Shown here piece by piece: positions 18,086-26,203 of a stretch of DNA of 64,000 nucleotides. Within the stretch, counting starts at the first letter, position 1, and each line of letters opens with the position of its first letter. The position numbers and the translations under genes are program-made. The notes below the pieces were generated by a model that was not told the DNA's origin, did not search any database, and worked only from the letters and a program-made list of their open reading frames with translations. This DNA comes from Rhodospirillaceae bacterium (GTDB taxonomy: Bacteria; Pseudomonadota; Alphaproteobacteria; Rhodospirillales; Rhodospirillaceae): contig JAIBCD010000010.1 in NCBI GenBank assembly GCA_019694335.1, positions 1-64,000 on the forward strand. The letters are read 5' to 3'.

Positions 18086-21000
18086 ATGACCATGACCGAA
18101 CAAAACTTCGACCACATCGAATCCGGTGAGCAGTTCGTCGCGAACTACCGCGCCAACGCCGAGAAGCTGACCGCCGCGCACGCCTACGACCCGGCGCAGG
18201 AACACGATGCCTGCGGTGTCGGCATGGTGGTGTCGGTCACCGGCAAGCCCCGCCGCGAAGTGGTCGAGGCCGGAATCGACGCACTCAAGGTGCTCTATCA
18301 CCGCGGCGCCGTGGACGCCGATGGCAAAACCGGCGACGGCGCCGGCATCCATCTCGAAGTCCCCCAGGACTTCTTCCGCGAGCATGTCACCCGCACCGGC
18401 CACGTGCTGCCCGAGGGCGAGATCCTGTGCGTCGGCCAGGTGTTTCTGCCCAAGACCGACCTGGGCGCCCAGGAAACTTGCCGCACCATCGTCGAAAGCG
18501 AGATCCTCGCGGCCGGCTACTACATCTACGGCTGGCGCCAGGTGCCGGTGGACATCTCGATCATCGGCGAGAAAGCCAACGCCACCCGCCCCGAGATCGA
18601 ACAGATCATGATCGCCAACCGCCGCGGACTTTCCGGTGACGACCTGGAACGCAACCTCTACGTCGTTCGCCGCCGCATCGAGAAGCGCGTGCAGGAAGAC
18701 CACATCCGCGAGTTCTATATCTGCTCGTTCTCCAGCCGTTCGATCATCTACAAGGGCATGTTCCTGGCCGAGCAGCTGACCGCCTTTTATCCCGACCTGC
18801 TGGACCCGCGTTTCATCTCCAGCTTCGCGATCTATCACCAGCGCTATTCCACCAACACCTTCCCCACCTGGCACCTGGCGCAGCCGTTCCGCATGCTCGC
18901 CCATAACGGCGAGATCAACACGCTGCTCGGCAACGTCAACTGGATGAAATCCCACGAGTGCCGTCTCGACCACCCGCTGTTCGGCGACGCCATCGAGGAC
19001 GTGAAGCCGATCATCCAGCCGGGCGGCTCGGACTCCGCCACCCTCGACAACGTGTTCGAACTGATGTGCCGCGCCGGGCGCACCGCGCCCATGGCGCGCT
19101 GCCTGCTGGTGCCCGAGAGCATCAGCCAGAACGCCGACATGCCCGAGGCCCACCGCAACCTGTTCGGCTACTGCAACGCCGTGATGGAGCCCTGGGACGG
19201 CCCGGGCGCCATGTGCGCCACCGACGGGCGCTGGGTGCTGGGCTATATGGATCGCAACGGCCTGCGCCCGATGCGCTACACGCTTACGGATGATGGTTTG
19301 CTGATCGTCGGTTCCGAAACCGGCATGGTGCGCATCGAAAGCGCGCGCGTGGTGGAAAAGGGCCGCGTCGGCCCCGGCCAGATGATCGGCGTCGACCTCA
19401 AGGAAGGGAAGTTCTTCCACGACCGCGAATTGAAGGATTCGCTGGCCGCCAAGCAGCCGTTCGGCCAGTGGGTGCAGAACACCACGCATCTCGACACCAT
19501 CGCCAAGACCGCCAAGCGCCCGGTCTCCGCCATCACCAAGGAAGACCTGCTCCGCCGCCAGCACGCTTTCGGGCTCACGCTGGAAGACATGGAGTTGATC
19601 CTGCATCCCATGGTGATGGACGCCAAGGAAGCCGTCGGCTCCATGGGCGACGACACGCCGCTCGCGGTGCTGTCGGACAATTATCGCGGCCTGCATCACT
19701 TCTTCCGGCAGAACTTCAGCCAGGTGACCAATCCGCCGATCGATTCCTTGCGCGAACGCCGGGTGATGAGCCTGAACACGCGCCTCGGCAACCTCGGCAA
19801 CATCCTGGATGAATCGCCCGAGCAGTGCGAAATCCTGCAGCTGTCCTCGCCGATGCTGACCTCGACCCAGTTCGCCGCCATGCGCAAGTATATGGGCGAC
19901 GCCGCCGGCGAGGTGGACTGCACCTTCGACGCCGCCCATTCCGAAAAGGGCGGCGGCGAGAATGCCCTGCGCCTCGCGATCCTGCGCATCCAGAACGAAG
20001 CCGAGGAAGCGGTGCGCGCCGGCAAGCGCCATGTGATCCTTTCGGATGAAGCCGTCGGCCCCACCCGCGCAGCGATCCCGATGATCCTGGCGGCCGGCGC
20101 GGTGCACACGCACCTGATCCGCCAGAAGCTGCGCACTTTCTGTTCGCTCAATGTGCGGACGGGCGAGTGCCTGGACGTACAGTATTTCGCCGTGATGATC
20201 GGCGTCGGCGCCACCAGCGTGAACGCCTACCTCGCCGAAGAAGCCATCGCCGACCGCCACCGCCGCGGCTTGTTCGGGGACATGAACCTCGAGGACGCCA
20301 TCAAGCGCTACCAGAAGGCCATCGGCGAGGGCCTCTTGAAGATCATGTCCAAGATGGGCATCGCGGTGATCAGCTCCTACCGTGGCGGTTACAACTTCGA
20401 AGCCGTCGGCCTGTCGCGTTCCATGGTGGCCGAGTTCTTCCCCGGCATGACGTCGCGCATTTCCGGCATCGGCCTGGCCGGCGTGCAGAAGAAGGTGCTG
20501 GAGCAACACGCGCGCGCCTTCCATTCCGGCGCCGTGACCCTGCCGGTCGGCGGCTTCTACCGCTACCGCGCCAAGTCGGGCGAGACCCACGGCCACGACG
20601 GCCGCCTGATCCACATCCTGCAGACAGCGGTGGAGAAGGACGCCTACGCCACCTACCTCAAGTACGCGGAGGGCATCCGCAAGCTGCCGCCGATCTGGTT
20701 GCGCGACCTGCTCGATTTCCGCAAGGCCGCGAAGCCGATCTCGTCGGAGCAGGTGGAATCCACCACCGAGATCCGCAAGCGCTTCGTCACCCCCGGCATG
20801 TCCCTGGGCGCCCTGGGCCCCGAGGCGCACGGCACCCTCAACATCGCCATGAACCGTATCGGCGCCAAGTCGGACTCCGGCGAAGGCGGCGAAGTGCGCG
20901 CGCGCTACAAGCCGGCGCCCAACGGCGACAACGCCAACTCGGCCATCAAGCAGATCGCCTCGGGCCGCTTCGGCGTCACCGCCGAATACCTGAACCAGTG

Positions 21001-22669
21001 CCGCGAGATCGAGATCAAGGTCGCCCAGGGCGCCAAGCCCGGCGAAGGCGGCCAGTTGCCCGGTTTCAAGGTGACGGTGGAGATCGCCTCCTTGCGCCAC
21101 GCCACGCCCGGCGTGATGCTGATCTCGCCGCCGCCGCACCACGACATCTATTCCATCGAAGACCTGGCGCAGCTGATCTACGACCTGAAGCAGATCAACC
21201 CGCGCGCTCGCGTCTGCGTAAAGCTGGTGGCGCGCACCGGCATCGGCACGATTGCAGCAGGTGTGGCCAAAGCCAACGCCGACGTGATCCTGGTGTCCGG
21301 CCATTCCGGCGGCACCGGCGCAAGCCCGCAGACCTCGATCAAGTTCGCGGGGCTGCCGTGGGAAATGGGCCTCACCGAAGTCCACCAGGTGCTGACCCTC
21401 AACCGCTTACGTCATAGGGTTTTGCTGCGGACCGACGGCGGCATCAAGACCGGGCGCGACGTAGTGATCGCCGCCATGATGGGCGCCGAGGAATTCGGCA
21501 TCGGCACGTCGTCGCTGGTGGCGATGGGCTGCATCATGGTGCGCCAGTGCCATTCCAACACCTGCCCGGTCGGCGTCTGCACCCAGAACCCGGAACTGCG
21601 CAAGAAGTTCACCGGCACGCCCGAGAAGGTGGTCAACCTGTTCAGCTTCATCGCCGAGGAGGTGCGCGACATCCTGGCGAGCCTCGGGTTCAAGAGCCTG
21701 AACGACGTGATCGGCCGCACCGACCTGCTGCACCAGGTCAGCCGCGGCGCAGCGCACCTCGATGACCTCGACCTCAACCCGCTGCTGGTGCAGCCGGATT
21801 CCGGCGGCCTGCCCACGCGCAACGCGGTCAAGGGCCGCAATGAGGTCGCGCCGACCCTGGACGAGCAGATGATCGCCGACGCCAAGCCGCTGCTGGACGA
21901 AGGCGAGAAAATGCAACTCACCTACAACGTGCGCAACGTGCACCGCGCGGTAGGCACCAAGCTCTCGCATATGATCGTCAGCAAGTACGGCATGACCGGC
22001 CTCGCGCCCGGCCATATCACCGTGCGCCTGCGCGGATCGTGCGGCCAGTCGCTGGCGGCCTTCGCCGTGCAGGGATTGAAGCTGGAAGTGTGGGGCGATG
22101 CCAACGATTACGTGGGCAAGGGCCTGTCCGGCGGCTCGATCGTCATCCGCCCGACCACCACCTCGCACTACAAGTGGAGCGACAACACCATCATCGGCAA
22201 CACCGTGCTGTACGGCGCGACATCGGGCCGCTTGTTCGCGGCCGGCCAGGCCGGCGAACGGTTCTGTGTGCGCAACTCAGGCGCGGTGACGGTGATCGAA
22301 GGCTGCGGCTCCAACGCCTGCGAATACATGACCGGCGGCGTGGCGGTGATTCTGGGCAAGGTCGGGGCCAACTTCGGCGCCGGCATGACCGGCGGCATGG
22401 CCTTCGTCTACGACAAGGACAACGAGTTCGCCCATCGCATCAACCCCGACAGCGTGATCTACCAGCGCATCGAGGTCGGCCATTACGAGACCCAGTTGCG
22501 GAATCTGGTGATGGAGCACCACAAGGAAACCTCATCGCCGTGGGCGGAACAGCTGCTGGTCAACTGGGACCGCGAAGTACGCCACTTCTGGCAGGTGGTT
22601 CCCAAGGAAATGCTGGAGCGCCTTGAGGTGCCCGTCACGCGGGATGTCGCGGCGAAACTCAAAGCCTGA
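18086..22669 (+). CDS. gltB: Glutamate synthase (NADPH) large subunit
   Basis: This 1527-aa ferredoxin-like glutamate synthase alpha subunit has four regions: an N-terminal class II glutamine amidotransferase with nucleophile Cys43 after a 42-residue propeptide (HDACGVGMV), a central domain, the FMN-binding synthase domain with a CIMVRQCHSNTCPVGVC cysteine cluster for the 3Fe-4S centre, and a C-terminal GXGXG beta-helix. Together with GltD it assimilates ammonia through glutamine. Two ATG starts six bases apart (18086, 18092) are possible; AAGAGA lies just upstream. The operon ends at a strong bidirectional terminator. Confidence 0.98.
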   Translation: MTMTEQNFDHIESGEQFVANYRANAEKLTAAHAYDPAQEHDACGVGMVVSVTGKPRREVVEAGIDALKVLYHRGAVDADGKTGDGAGIHLEVPQDFFREHVTRTGHVLPEGEILCVGQVFLPKTDLGAQETCRTIVESEILAAGYYIYGWRQVPVDISIIGEKANATRPEIEQIMIANRRGLSGDDLERNLYVVRRRIEKRVQEDHIREFYICSFSSRSIIYKGMFLAEQLTAFYPDLLDPRFISSFAIYHQRYSTNTFPTWHLAQPFRMLAHNGEINTLLGNVNWMKSHECRLDHPLFGDAIEDVKPIIQPGGSDSATLDNVFELMCRAGRTAPMARCLLVPESISQNADMPEAHRNLFGYCNAVMEPWDGPGAMCATDGRWVLGYMDRNGLRPMRYTLTDDGLLIVGSETGMVRIESARVVEKGRVGPGQMIGVDLKEGKFFHDRELKDSLAAKQPFGQWVQNTTHLDTIAKTAKRPVSAITKEDLLRRQHAFGLTLEDMELILHPMVMDAKEAVGSMGDDTPLAVLSDNYRGLHHFFRQNFSQVTNPPIDSLRERRVMSLNTRLGNLGNILDESPEQCEILQLSSPMLTSTQFAAMRKYMGDAAGEVDCTFDAAHSEKGGGENALRLAILRIQNEAEEAVRAGKRHVILSDEAVGPTRAAIPMILAAGAVHTHLIRQKLRTFCSLNVRTGECLDVQYFAVMIGVGATSVNAYLAEEAIADRHRRGLFGDMNLEDAIKRYQKAIGEGLLKIMSKMGIAVISSYRGGYNFEAVGLSRSMVAEFFPGMTSRISGIGLAGVQKKVLEQHARAFHSGAVTLPVGGFYRYRAKSGETHGHDGRLIHILQTAVEKDAYATYLKYAEGIRKLPPIWLRDLLDFRKAAKPISSEQVESTTEIRKRFVTPGMSLGALGPEAHGTLNIAMNRIGAKSDSGEGGEVRARYKPAPNGDNANSAIKQIASGRFGVTAEYLNQCREIEIKVAQGAKPGEGGQLPGFKVTVEIASLRHATPGVMLISPPPHHDIYSIEDLAQLIYDLKQINPRARVCVKLVARTGIGTIAAGVAKANADVILVSGHSGGTGASPQTSIKFAGLPWEMGLTEVHQVLTLNRLRHRVLLRTDGGIKTGRDVVIAAMMGAEEFGIGTSSLVAMGCIMVRQCHSNTCPVGVCTQNPELRKKFTGTPEKVVNLFSFIAEEVRDILASLGFKSLNDVIGRTDLLHQVSRGAAHLDDLDLNPLLVQPDSGGLPTRNAVKGRNEVAPTLDEQMIADAKPLLDEGEKMQLTYNVRNVHRAVGTKLSHMIVSKYGMTGLAPGHITVRLRGSCGQSLAAFAVQGLKLEVWGDANDYVGKGLSGGSIVIRPTTTSHYKWSDNTIIGNTVLYGATSGRLFAAGQAGERFCVRNSGAVTVIEGCGSNACEYMTGGVAVILGKVGANFGAGMTGGMAFVYDKDNEFAHRINPDSVIYQRIEVGHYETQLRNLVMEHHKETSSPWAEQLLVNWDREVRHFWQVVPKEMLERLEVPVTRDVAAKLKA

Positions 22670-22703
22670 AATAAGGGCCGGAGGAAACCCTCCGGCCCTT
22701 ATT
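22670..22703. terminator. Bidirectional intrinsic terminator between gltB and argD
   Basis: A perfect 15-bp stem, AATAAGGGCCGGAGG (22670-22684) with CCTCCGGCCCTTATT (22689-22703), has a four-base loop. A/T-rich flanks on both sides give U-tracts in either direction. It sits between the stop codons of two convergent genes, gltB and argD, and can serve both. Confidence 0.93.
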
Positions 22704-22705
22704 CT

Positions 22706-23899
22706 TTACGCCAGCGCGCGGTCGAGGATCGCCAGCGCGCGCTCCACTTCTCCCGCGCTCACGTTCAAGGCCGGCATGAAGCGCAAGGCATCCGGCCGGG
22801 GCGCGTTGAGCAGCAGGCCCATCTCCCGCGCGCGATCGACCACGGCTGCCGCGTTGCCCTTGGGCAAGCCCAGCGCCAGCAACAGGCCGCGCCCGCGCAC
22901 GTCACCCAGGGTGTGTTTGACCGCGAGCCGCCTGAGGCCGCCGGCAAGTTGCACACTGCGGTCGTCGATCCCCTTCAGGAACCCGGGCTTGGCGATCTCG
23001 TCCACCACCGCGCAGCCGACCGCGGTCATGAGCGGGTTGCCGTTGAAGGTGCCGCCCTGGTCGCCGGCTTCGAAGCAGCAGACCTCGTCCTGCGCCAGCA
23101 AGGCCGCCAGCGGCACGCCGCCGCCCAGGCCTTTGCCCAGGGTCATGATGTCGGGGACGATCCCCGGCCACTGGCAGGCGAACATCTTGCCGGTGCGGCC
23201 GATGCCGGTCTGCACCTCGTCCAGGATCAGGAGCACGCCCCTGGCCGTGCACAGCGCCCGCAGTTCCTTGAGATACTTGTCGGTGGCGGAGAACACCCCG
23301 GCCTCGCCCTGGATCGGCTCCAGCATGACCGCCACAACCTCATCGGTGAGCGCGGCTTCCAGCGCCGCGAGATCGTTGAGCGGCACTTTGACAAAGCCGT
23401 CCACCTTGGGCGCGAACAGCTTATCCCACTGCGGTTTGCCCGAGGCCGACATGCAGGCGAGCGTGCGGCCATGGAAGCCGTGTTCCAGCGTGACGATACG
23501 CGTGGCGCCGTTCTTGCGCGCGGCACCCCATTTGCGCGCGAGCTTGATGGCGCCTTCGTTGGCCTCGGCGCCGCTGTTGGCGAAGAACACCTTGTCCAGG
23601 CCGCTGTGCACCGCGAGCTTGTCGGCCAGGCGCATCATCGGCTCGTTGTAGAACGCCGGGCTGCAATTGATCAGGCGCGAGGCCTGGTACACCAGCGCGC
23701 CGGTCACCCGCGGCGAGCAATGCCCGAGCGCATTCACCGCCCAGCCTTGGACGAAATCCAAATATCGCTTGCCGGCATGATCCGTGAGCCACGAACCGCG
23801 GCCCGACACGAACAGGATGTCCGGGCGGGTGGTGATCTCCATCAGCGACAGCGACGGAGCAAAGGCGGGATCGGGCAGGACGGTCGATACGGCGGCCAT
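22706..23899 (-). CDS. argD: Acetylornithine/class III aminotransferase
   Basis: This 397-aa PLP-dependent class III aminotransferase has the N-terminal substrate region ([15 protein letters not shown]), [18 protein letters not shown] for phosphate binding, [14 protein letters not shown] with the pyridine-contacting Asp, and the Schiff-base lysine Lys256 in [10 protein letters not shown]. This pattern and length fit ArgD, which makes N-acetylornithine in arginine synthesis (and often succinyl-diaminopimelate in lysine synthesis). GGAGAG precedes ATG 23899. It appears monocistronic. Upstream lies a leader peptide rich in arginine codons followed by a terminator hairpin, which supports the arginine assignment. 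Succinylornithine or another omega-aminotransferase activity cannot be excluded. Confidence 0.8.
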   Translation of the reverse strand: MAAVSTVLPDPAFAPSLSLMEITTRPDILFVSGRGSWLTDHAGKRYLDFVQGWAVNALGHCSPRVTGALVYQASRLINCSPAFYNEPMMRLADKLAVHSGLDKVFFANSGAEANEGAIKLARKWGAARKNGATRIVTLEHGFHGRTLACMSASGKPQWDKLFAPKVDGFVKVPLNDLAALEAALTDEVVAVMLEPIQGEAGVFSATDKYLKELRALCTARGVLLILDEVQTGIGRTGKMFACQWPGIVPDIMTLGKGLGGGVPLAALLAQDEVCCFEAGDQGGTFNGNPLMTAVGCAVVDEIAKPGFLKGIDDRSVQLAGGLRRLAVKHTLGDVRGRGLLLALGLPKGNAAAVVDRAREMGLLLNAPRPDALRFMPALNVSAGEVERALAILDRALA

Positions 23900-23936
23900 C
23901 GGACTCTCCTCTGTTGGGAAACCCGCCGGCGCAAAG

Positions 23937-23973
23937 CAAAACCCCCGCCGACGAGCGTCTGGCGGGGGTTTTG
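23937..23973 (-). terminator. Intrinsic terminator in the argD leader (attenuator stem)
   Basis: On the minus strand, CAAAACCCCCGCC pairs perfectly with GGCGGGGGTTTTG (13 bp, 11-base loop), followed by a T-rich CTTTGC. It lies 38 bases before the argD start, inside its leader, and no plus-strand gene ends here. It therefore stops argD transcription unless it is prevented from folding. Confidence 0.85.
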
Positions 23974-23994
23974 GGAAACGGCTGAAGCTGTTGA

Positions 23995-24078
23995 TTACAG
24001 CGCGCGCGAATGCCCATCCCCGCCGGAAGCATGGCGGTGACGTCGGATGGGGCGGAAAAGGGTCGCGGCGAAATGCAT
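23995..24078 (-). CDS. Arginine-rich leader peptide of argD (27 aa)
   Basis: A 27-codon frame starts at ATG 24078 and ends at TAA 23995. It encodes a peptide with five arginines and four histidines, clustered as RPIRRHRH at residues 9-16; the adjacent arginine codons CGA and CGT look uncommon against the CGC-rich genes around. There is no Shine-Dalgarno site, but the predicted transcription start falls on or next to the A of the ATG, implying leaderless translation, as known for the trp leader of Sinorhizobium. It is followed by the terminator hairpin and argD. Its likely job is to sense charged arginyl-tRNA. It is too small to call on coding bias; the call rests on architecture. Confidence 0.65.
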   Translation of the reverse strand: MHFAATLFRPIRRHRHASGGDGHSRAL

Positions 24079-24085
24079 GTCCGCT

Positions 24086-24114
24086 GCTCTAATGCCTTCG
24101 TTTCAGGCTGTCAA
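24086..24114 (-). promoter_or_regulatory. Promoter of the argD leader
   Basis: On the minus strand, a perfect TTGACA (-35, plus positions 24109-24114) is followed after 17 bases by TAGAGC (-10, 24086-24091; 3/6). The expected start point is 24078-24079, at the A of the leader-peptide ATG. Confidence 0.6.
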
Positions 24115-24176
24115 CCGGCCCGCCGGCGCGTGAAGGCGAAGACTCTCGCACAAAACCCGCGATATGCTGACCGCAT

Positions 24177-24223
24177 AGAGCATGTTGGGCCGAAGTGGAC
24201 ACCGGTTCGGCCGCCCAATCTGC
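24177..24223. repeat. Small intergenic palindromic repeat of Rhizobiales-like type
   Basis: The core GGCCGAA...TTCGGCC with inner GTGGACACCGG, flanked on the left by AGAGCATG, closely recalls the abundant dispersed palindrome of Bradyrhizobium/Methylobacterium-type genomes (an AGAGCATG ... AAGTGGACACCGG element). The arms GGCCGAA (24188-24194) and TTCGGCC (24206-24212) pair. The identity is from memory, and other copies were not found in this window. Confidence 0.5.
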
Positions 24224-24241
24224 GACCAAGAAAATCCGGGA

Positions 24242-24265
24242 GCTGTTTCGATTTCTCGAAACAGC
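24242..24265 (+). promoter_or_regulatory. Stem-loop in the leader of the M61 peptidase gene
   Basis: GCTGTTTCG (24242-24250) and CGAAACAGC (24257-24265) form a perfect 9-bp stem with a six-base loop, ending seven bases before an AGGAGG ribosome-binding site (24273-24278). It could stabilise the mRNA 5' end or serve as a dyad operator. Confidence 0.5.
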
Positions 24266-24286
24266 CTTTGGCAGGAGGACTTCCGC

Positions 24287-26203
24287 ATGAAACGCTTTGC
24301 TTCTATCGCGATGATCGCCGCAGTGGCGCCATGCGCCGCGCTGGCGCAAGTACCGCCGCAGCCGCTGGCCATGCCGGCCGCCATCGAGGCGCCGCGCGAC
24401 GCGCACTATCCCGGCACCATCACGCTCGCGGTCGACGCCACCGACCTCAACCGCCACATCTTCCGGGTGAAGGAGCAGATCCCGGTGCAGGGCGGCGCGA
24501 TGACCTTGCTGTATCCCAAATGGCTGCCAGGCAACCATTCGCCCACGGGGCGCGTCGATGCGGTCGCGGGCCTGATCATCACCGCGAACGGCAAGCGCGT
24601 GGAATGGGTGCGCGATCCGGTGGACGTGTTCGCCTTCCATGTGGACGTGCCGGCGGGCGCCAAGACCCTCGACCTCGAATTCCAGTTCCTGACCTCGGGC
24701 ACCGGCGACGAAGGCCGCGTGGTGATGACCCCCGAGATGCTGAATCTGCAATGGAATGCCGTGGCGCTCTATCCCGCCGGTCACTTCACCCGGCAGATCG
24801 ACGTTGCGGCGAGCGTGACCCTGCCCAAAGGCTGGCAGTTCGCCACGGCACTCGAAACCGCATCCACCAGCGGTGACACCACCACCTTCAAGACCGTGCC
24901 GTTCGAGACCCTGGTGGATTCGCCCATGTTCGCGGGCAAGTATTTCAAGCGCGTCGATCTGGGTGCGATCGGCGGCGCGCCGGTGCGTCTGGATATCGTC
25001 GCCGACGCCCCCGAGCTGCTGGAAGCCAAGCCCGAATATATCGAGGCCCACAAGAACCTGGTGACCCAGGCCGCCAAACTTTTCAACTCGCACCACTTCG
25101 ACCACTACGATCTTTTGCTGGCGCTGTCCGACAAGCTCGGCGGCATCGGCCTCGAGCATCACCGCTCCAGCGAGAACGGCACCGTGCCGACCTATTTCAC
25201 CGAGTGGGACAAGAACGCGCCGGCCCGCAACTTGCTGCCGCACGAATTCAACCATTCCTGGAACGGCAAATTCCGCCGGCCCGCCGACCTGTGGACGCCG
25301 AACTACAACGTGCCCATGCGCGGCAGCCTGCTTTGGGTTTACGAAGGCCAGACCCAGTACTGGGGCTATGTGCTCGGCGCACGCGCCGGCCTGGTGACCA
25401 AGGAACAGACCCTCGACGCCCTCGCCGCCACCGCGGCGACCTACGACTATCGCATCGGCCGCGAGTGGAAGACCTTGGCCGACACCACCAACGATCCGGT
25501 GGTCGCCCTGCGCCGCGCGATCCCCTGGGTCAGCTACCAGCGTAGCGAGGACTACTACTCCGAAGGCCAGCTGGTGTGGCTGGATGTCGACACGCTGTTG
25601 CGCGAACTGTCGGGCGGCAAGAAGTCGCTGGACGATTTCGCCAAGGCCTTTCATGGCATCGACGACGGCAGCTGGGTGCCAGTCACCTATACCTTCAACG
25701 ATGTGGCGCGCATCCTGAACGGCATCCAGCGCTACGACTGGGCCAAACTCCTGCGCACGCGCCTGGAAAGCCACGGCCCCGGGGCACCGCTCGACGGCAT
25801 CACGCGGGGTGGGTACAAACTGGTCTACACCGACACGCCCACCGCCTACTTCAAGGATGTCGAAGCGCGCGGCCGCAACACCAACCTCAGCTATTCCCTC
25901 GGGATGGTGATCGGCCGCGAAGGGCGCCTAACCGATGTGCGTTGGGGCGGCCCGGCCCACGGCGCGGGGCTTTCCCTCGGCGCCCAGATCATCGCCGTGA
26001 ACGGCGTCGCCTACGACGCCGACAAGCTCAAGACCGCGATCAAGAACGCCAAGGACAGCAAGGATCCGATCACCTTCCTGGTGAAGTACCGGGACAACTA
26101 CACCACCGTGCCGATCGACTACCACGATGGCCTGCGCTACCCGCGCCTGGAGCGGGTCGAAGGCACACCGGATCGCTTGAGCGAGATTTTCGCCGCTAAG
26201 TAA
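24287..26203 (+). CDS. Exported M61-family (glycyl aminopeptidase-like) metallopeptidase with PDZ domain
   Basis: This 638-aa protein has a signal peptide (MKRFASIAMIAAVAPCAALA), an N-terminal beta domain, a gluzincin catalytic domain with the zinc site HEFNHSW (His319, Glu320, His323) and third ligand Glu353 in VYEGQTQYWG, and a C-terminal PDZ domain (about 545-620, LSYSLGMVIG...GPAHGAGLSLGAQIIAVNG). This is the M61 architecture; related enzymes remove N-terminal glycine or alanine from peptides in the periplasm. AGGAGG sits at ideal distance from ATG 24287. Its 3' end overlaps the convergent pepA-type gene by eight bases. Confidence 0.9.
   Translation: MKRFASIAMIAAVAPCAALAQVPPQPLAMPAAIEAPRDAHYPGTITLAVDATDLNRHIFRVKEQIPVQGGAMTLLYPKWLPGNHSPTGRVDAVAGLIITANGKRVEWVRDPVDVFAFHVDVPAGAKTLDLEFQFLTSGTGDEGRVVMTPEMLNLQWNAVALYPAGHFTRQIDVAASVTLPKGWQFATALETASTSGDTTTFKTVPFETLVDSPMFAGKYFKRVDLGAIGGAPVRLDIVADAPELLEAKPEYIEAHKNLVTQAAKLFNSHHFDHYDLLLALSDKLGGIGLEHHRSSENGTVPTYFTEWDKNAPARNLLPHEFNHSWNGKFRRPADLWTPNYNVPMRGSLLWVYEGQTQYWGYVLGARAGLVTKEQTLDALAATAATYDYRIGREWKTLADTTNDPVVALRRAIPWVSYQRSEDYYSEGQLVWLDVDTLLRELSGGKKSLDDFAKAFHGIDDGSWVPVTYTFNDVARILNGIQRYDWAKLLRTRLESHGPGAPLDGITRGGYKLVYTDTPTAYFKDVEARGRNTNLSYSLGMVIGREGRLTDVRWGGPAHGAGLSLGAQIIAVNGVAYDADKLKTAIKNAKDSKDPITFLVKYRDNYTTVPIDYHDGLRYPRLERVEGTPDRLSEIFAAK

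Larger units (their letters stand above)
23937..24078 (-). promoter_or_regulatory. Predicted arginine transcription attenuator controlling argD
   Basis: All four classical segments are readable on the minus strand. Segment 1 (CCCATCC, plus positions 24045-24051) can pair with segment 2 (GGATGGG within 24013-24019). Segment 2 (GGCGGGG, 24018-24024) can instead pair with segment 3 (CCCCGCC, 23961-23967), and segment 3 with segment 4 forms the terminator (23937-23973). Arginine codons 12, 13 and 15 of the leader peptide lie between segments 1 and 2, so a ribosome stalled there would cover segment 1, free segment 2 and prevent termination. The pairings are seen by eye; no folding was computed. 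Confidence 0.7.

Noticed and set aside
17897..21385. A very long minus-strand open frame antisense to gltD/gltB
   Set aside because: It is a by-product of high GC and codon bias in the real plus-strand genes. Its translation is His/Ala/Arg/Val-rich low complexity with no domain, while GltB and GltD are unmistakable.
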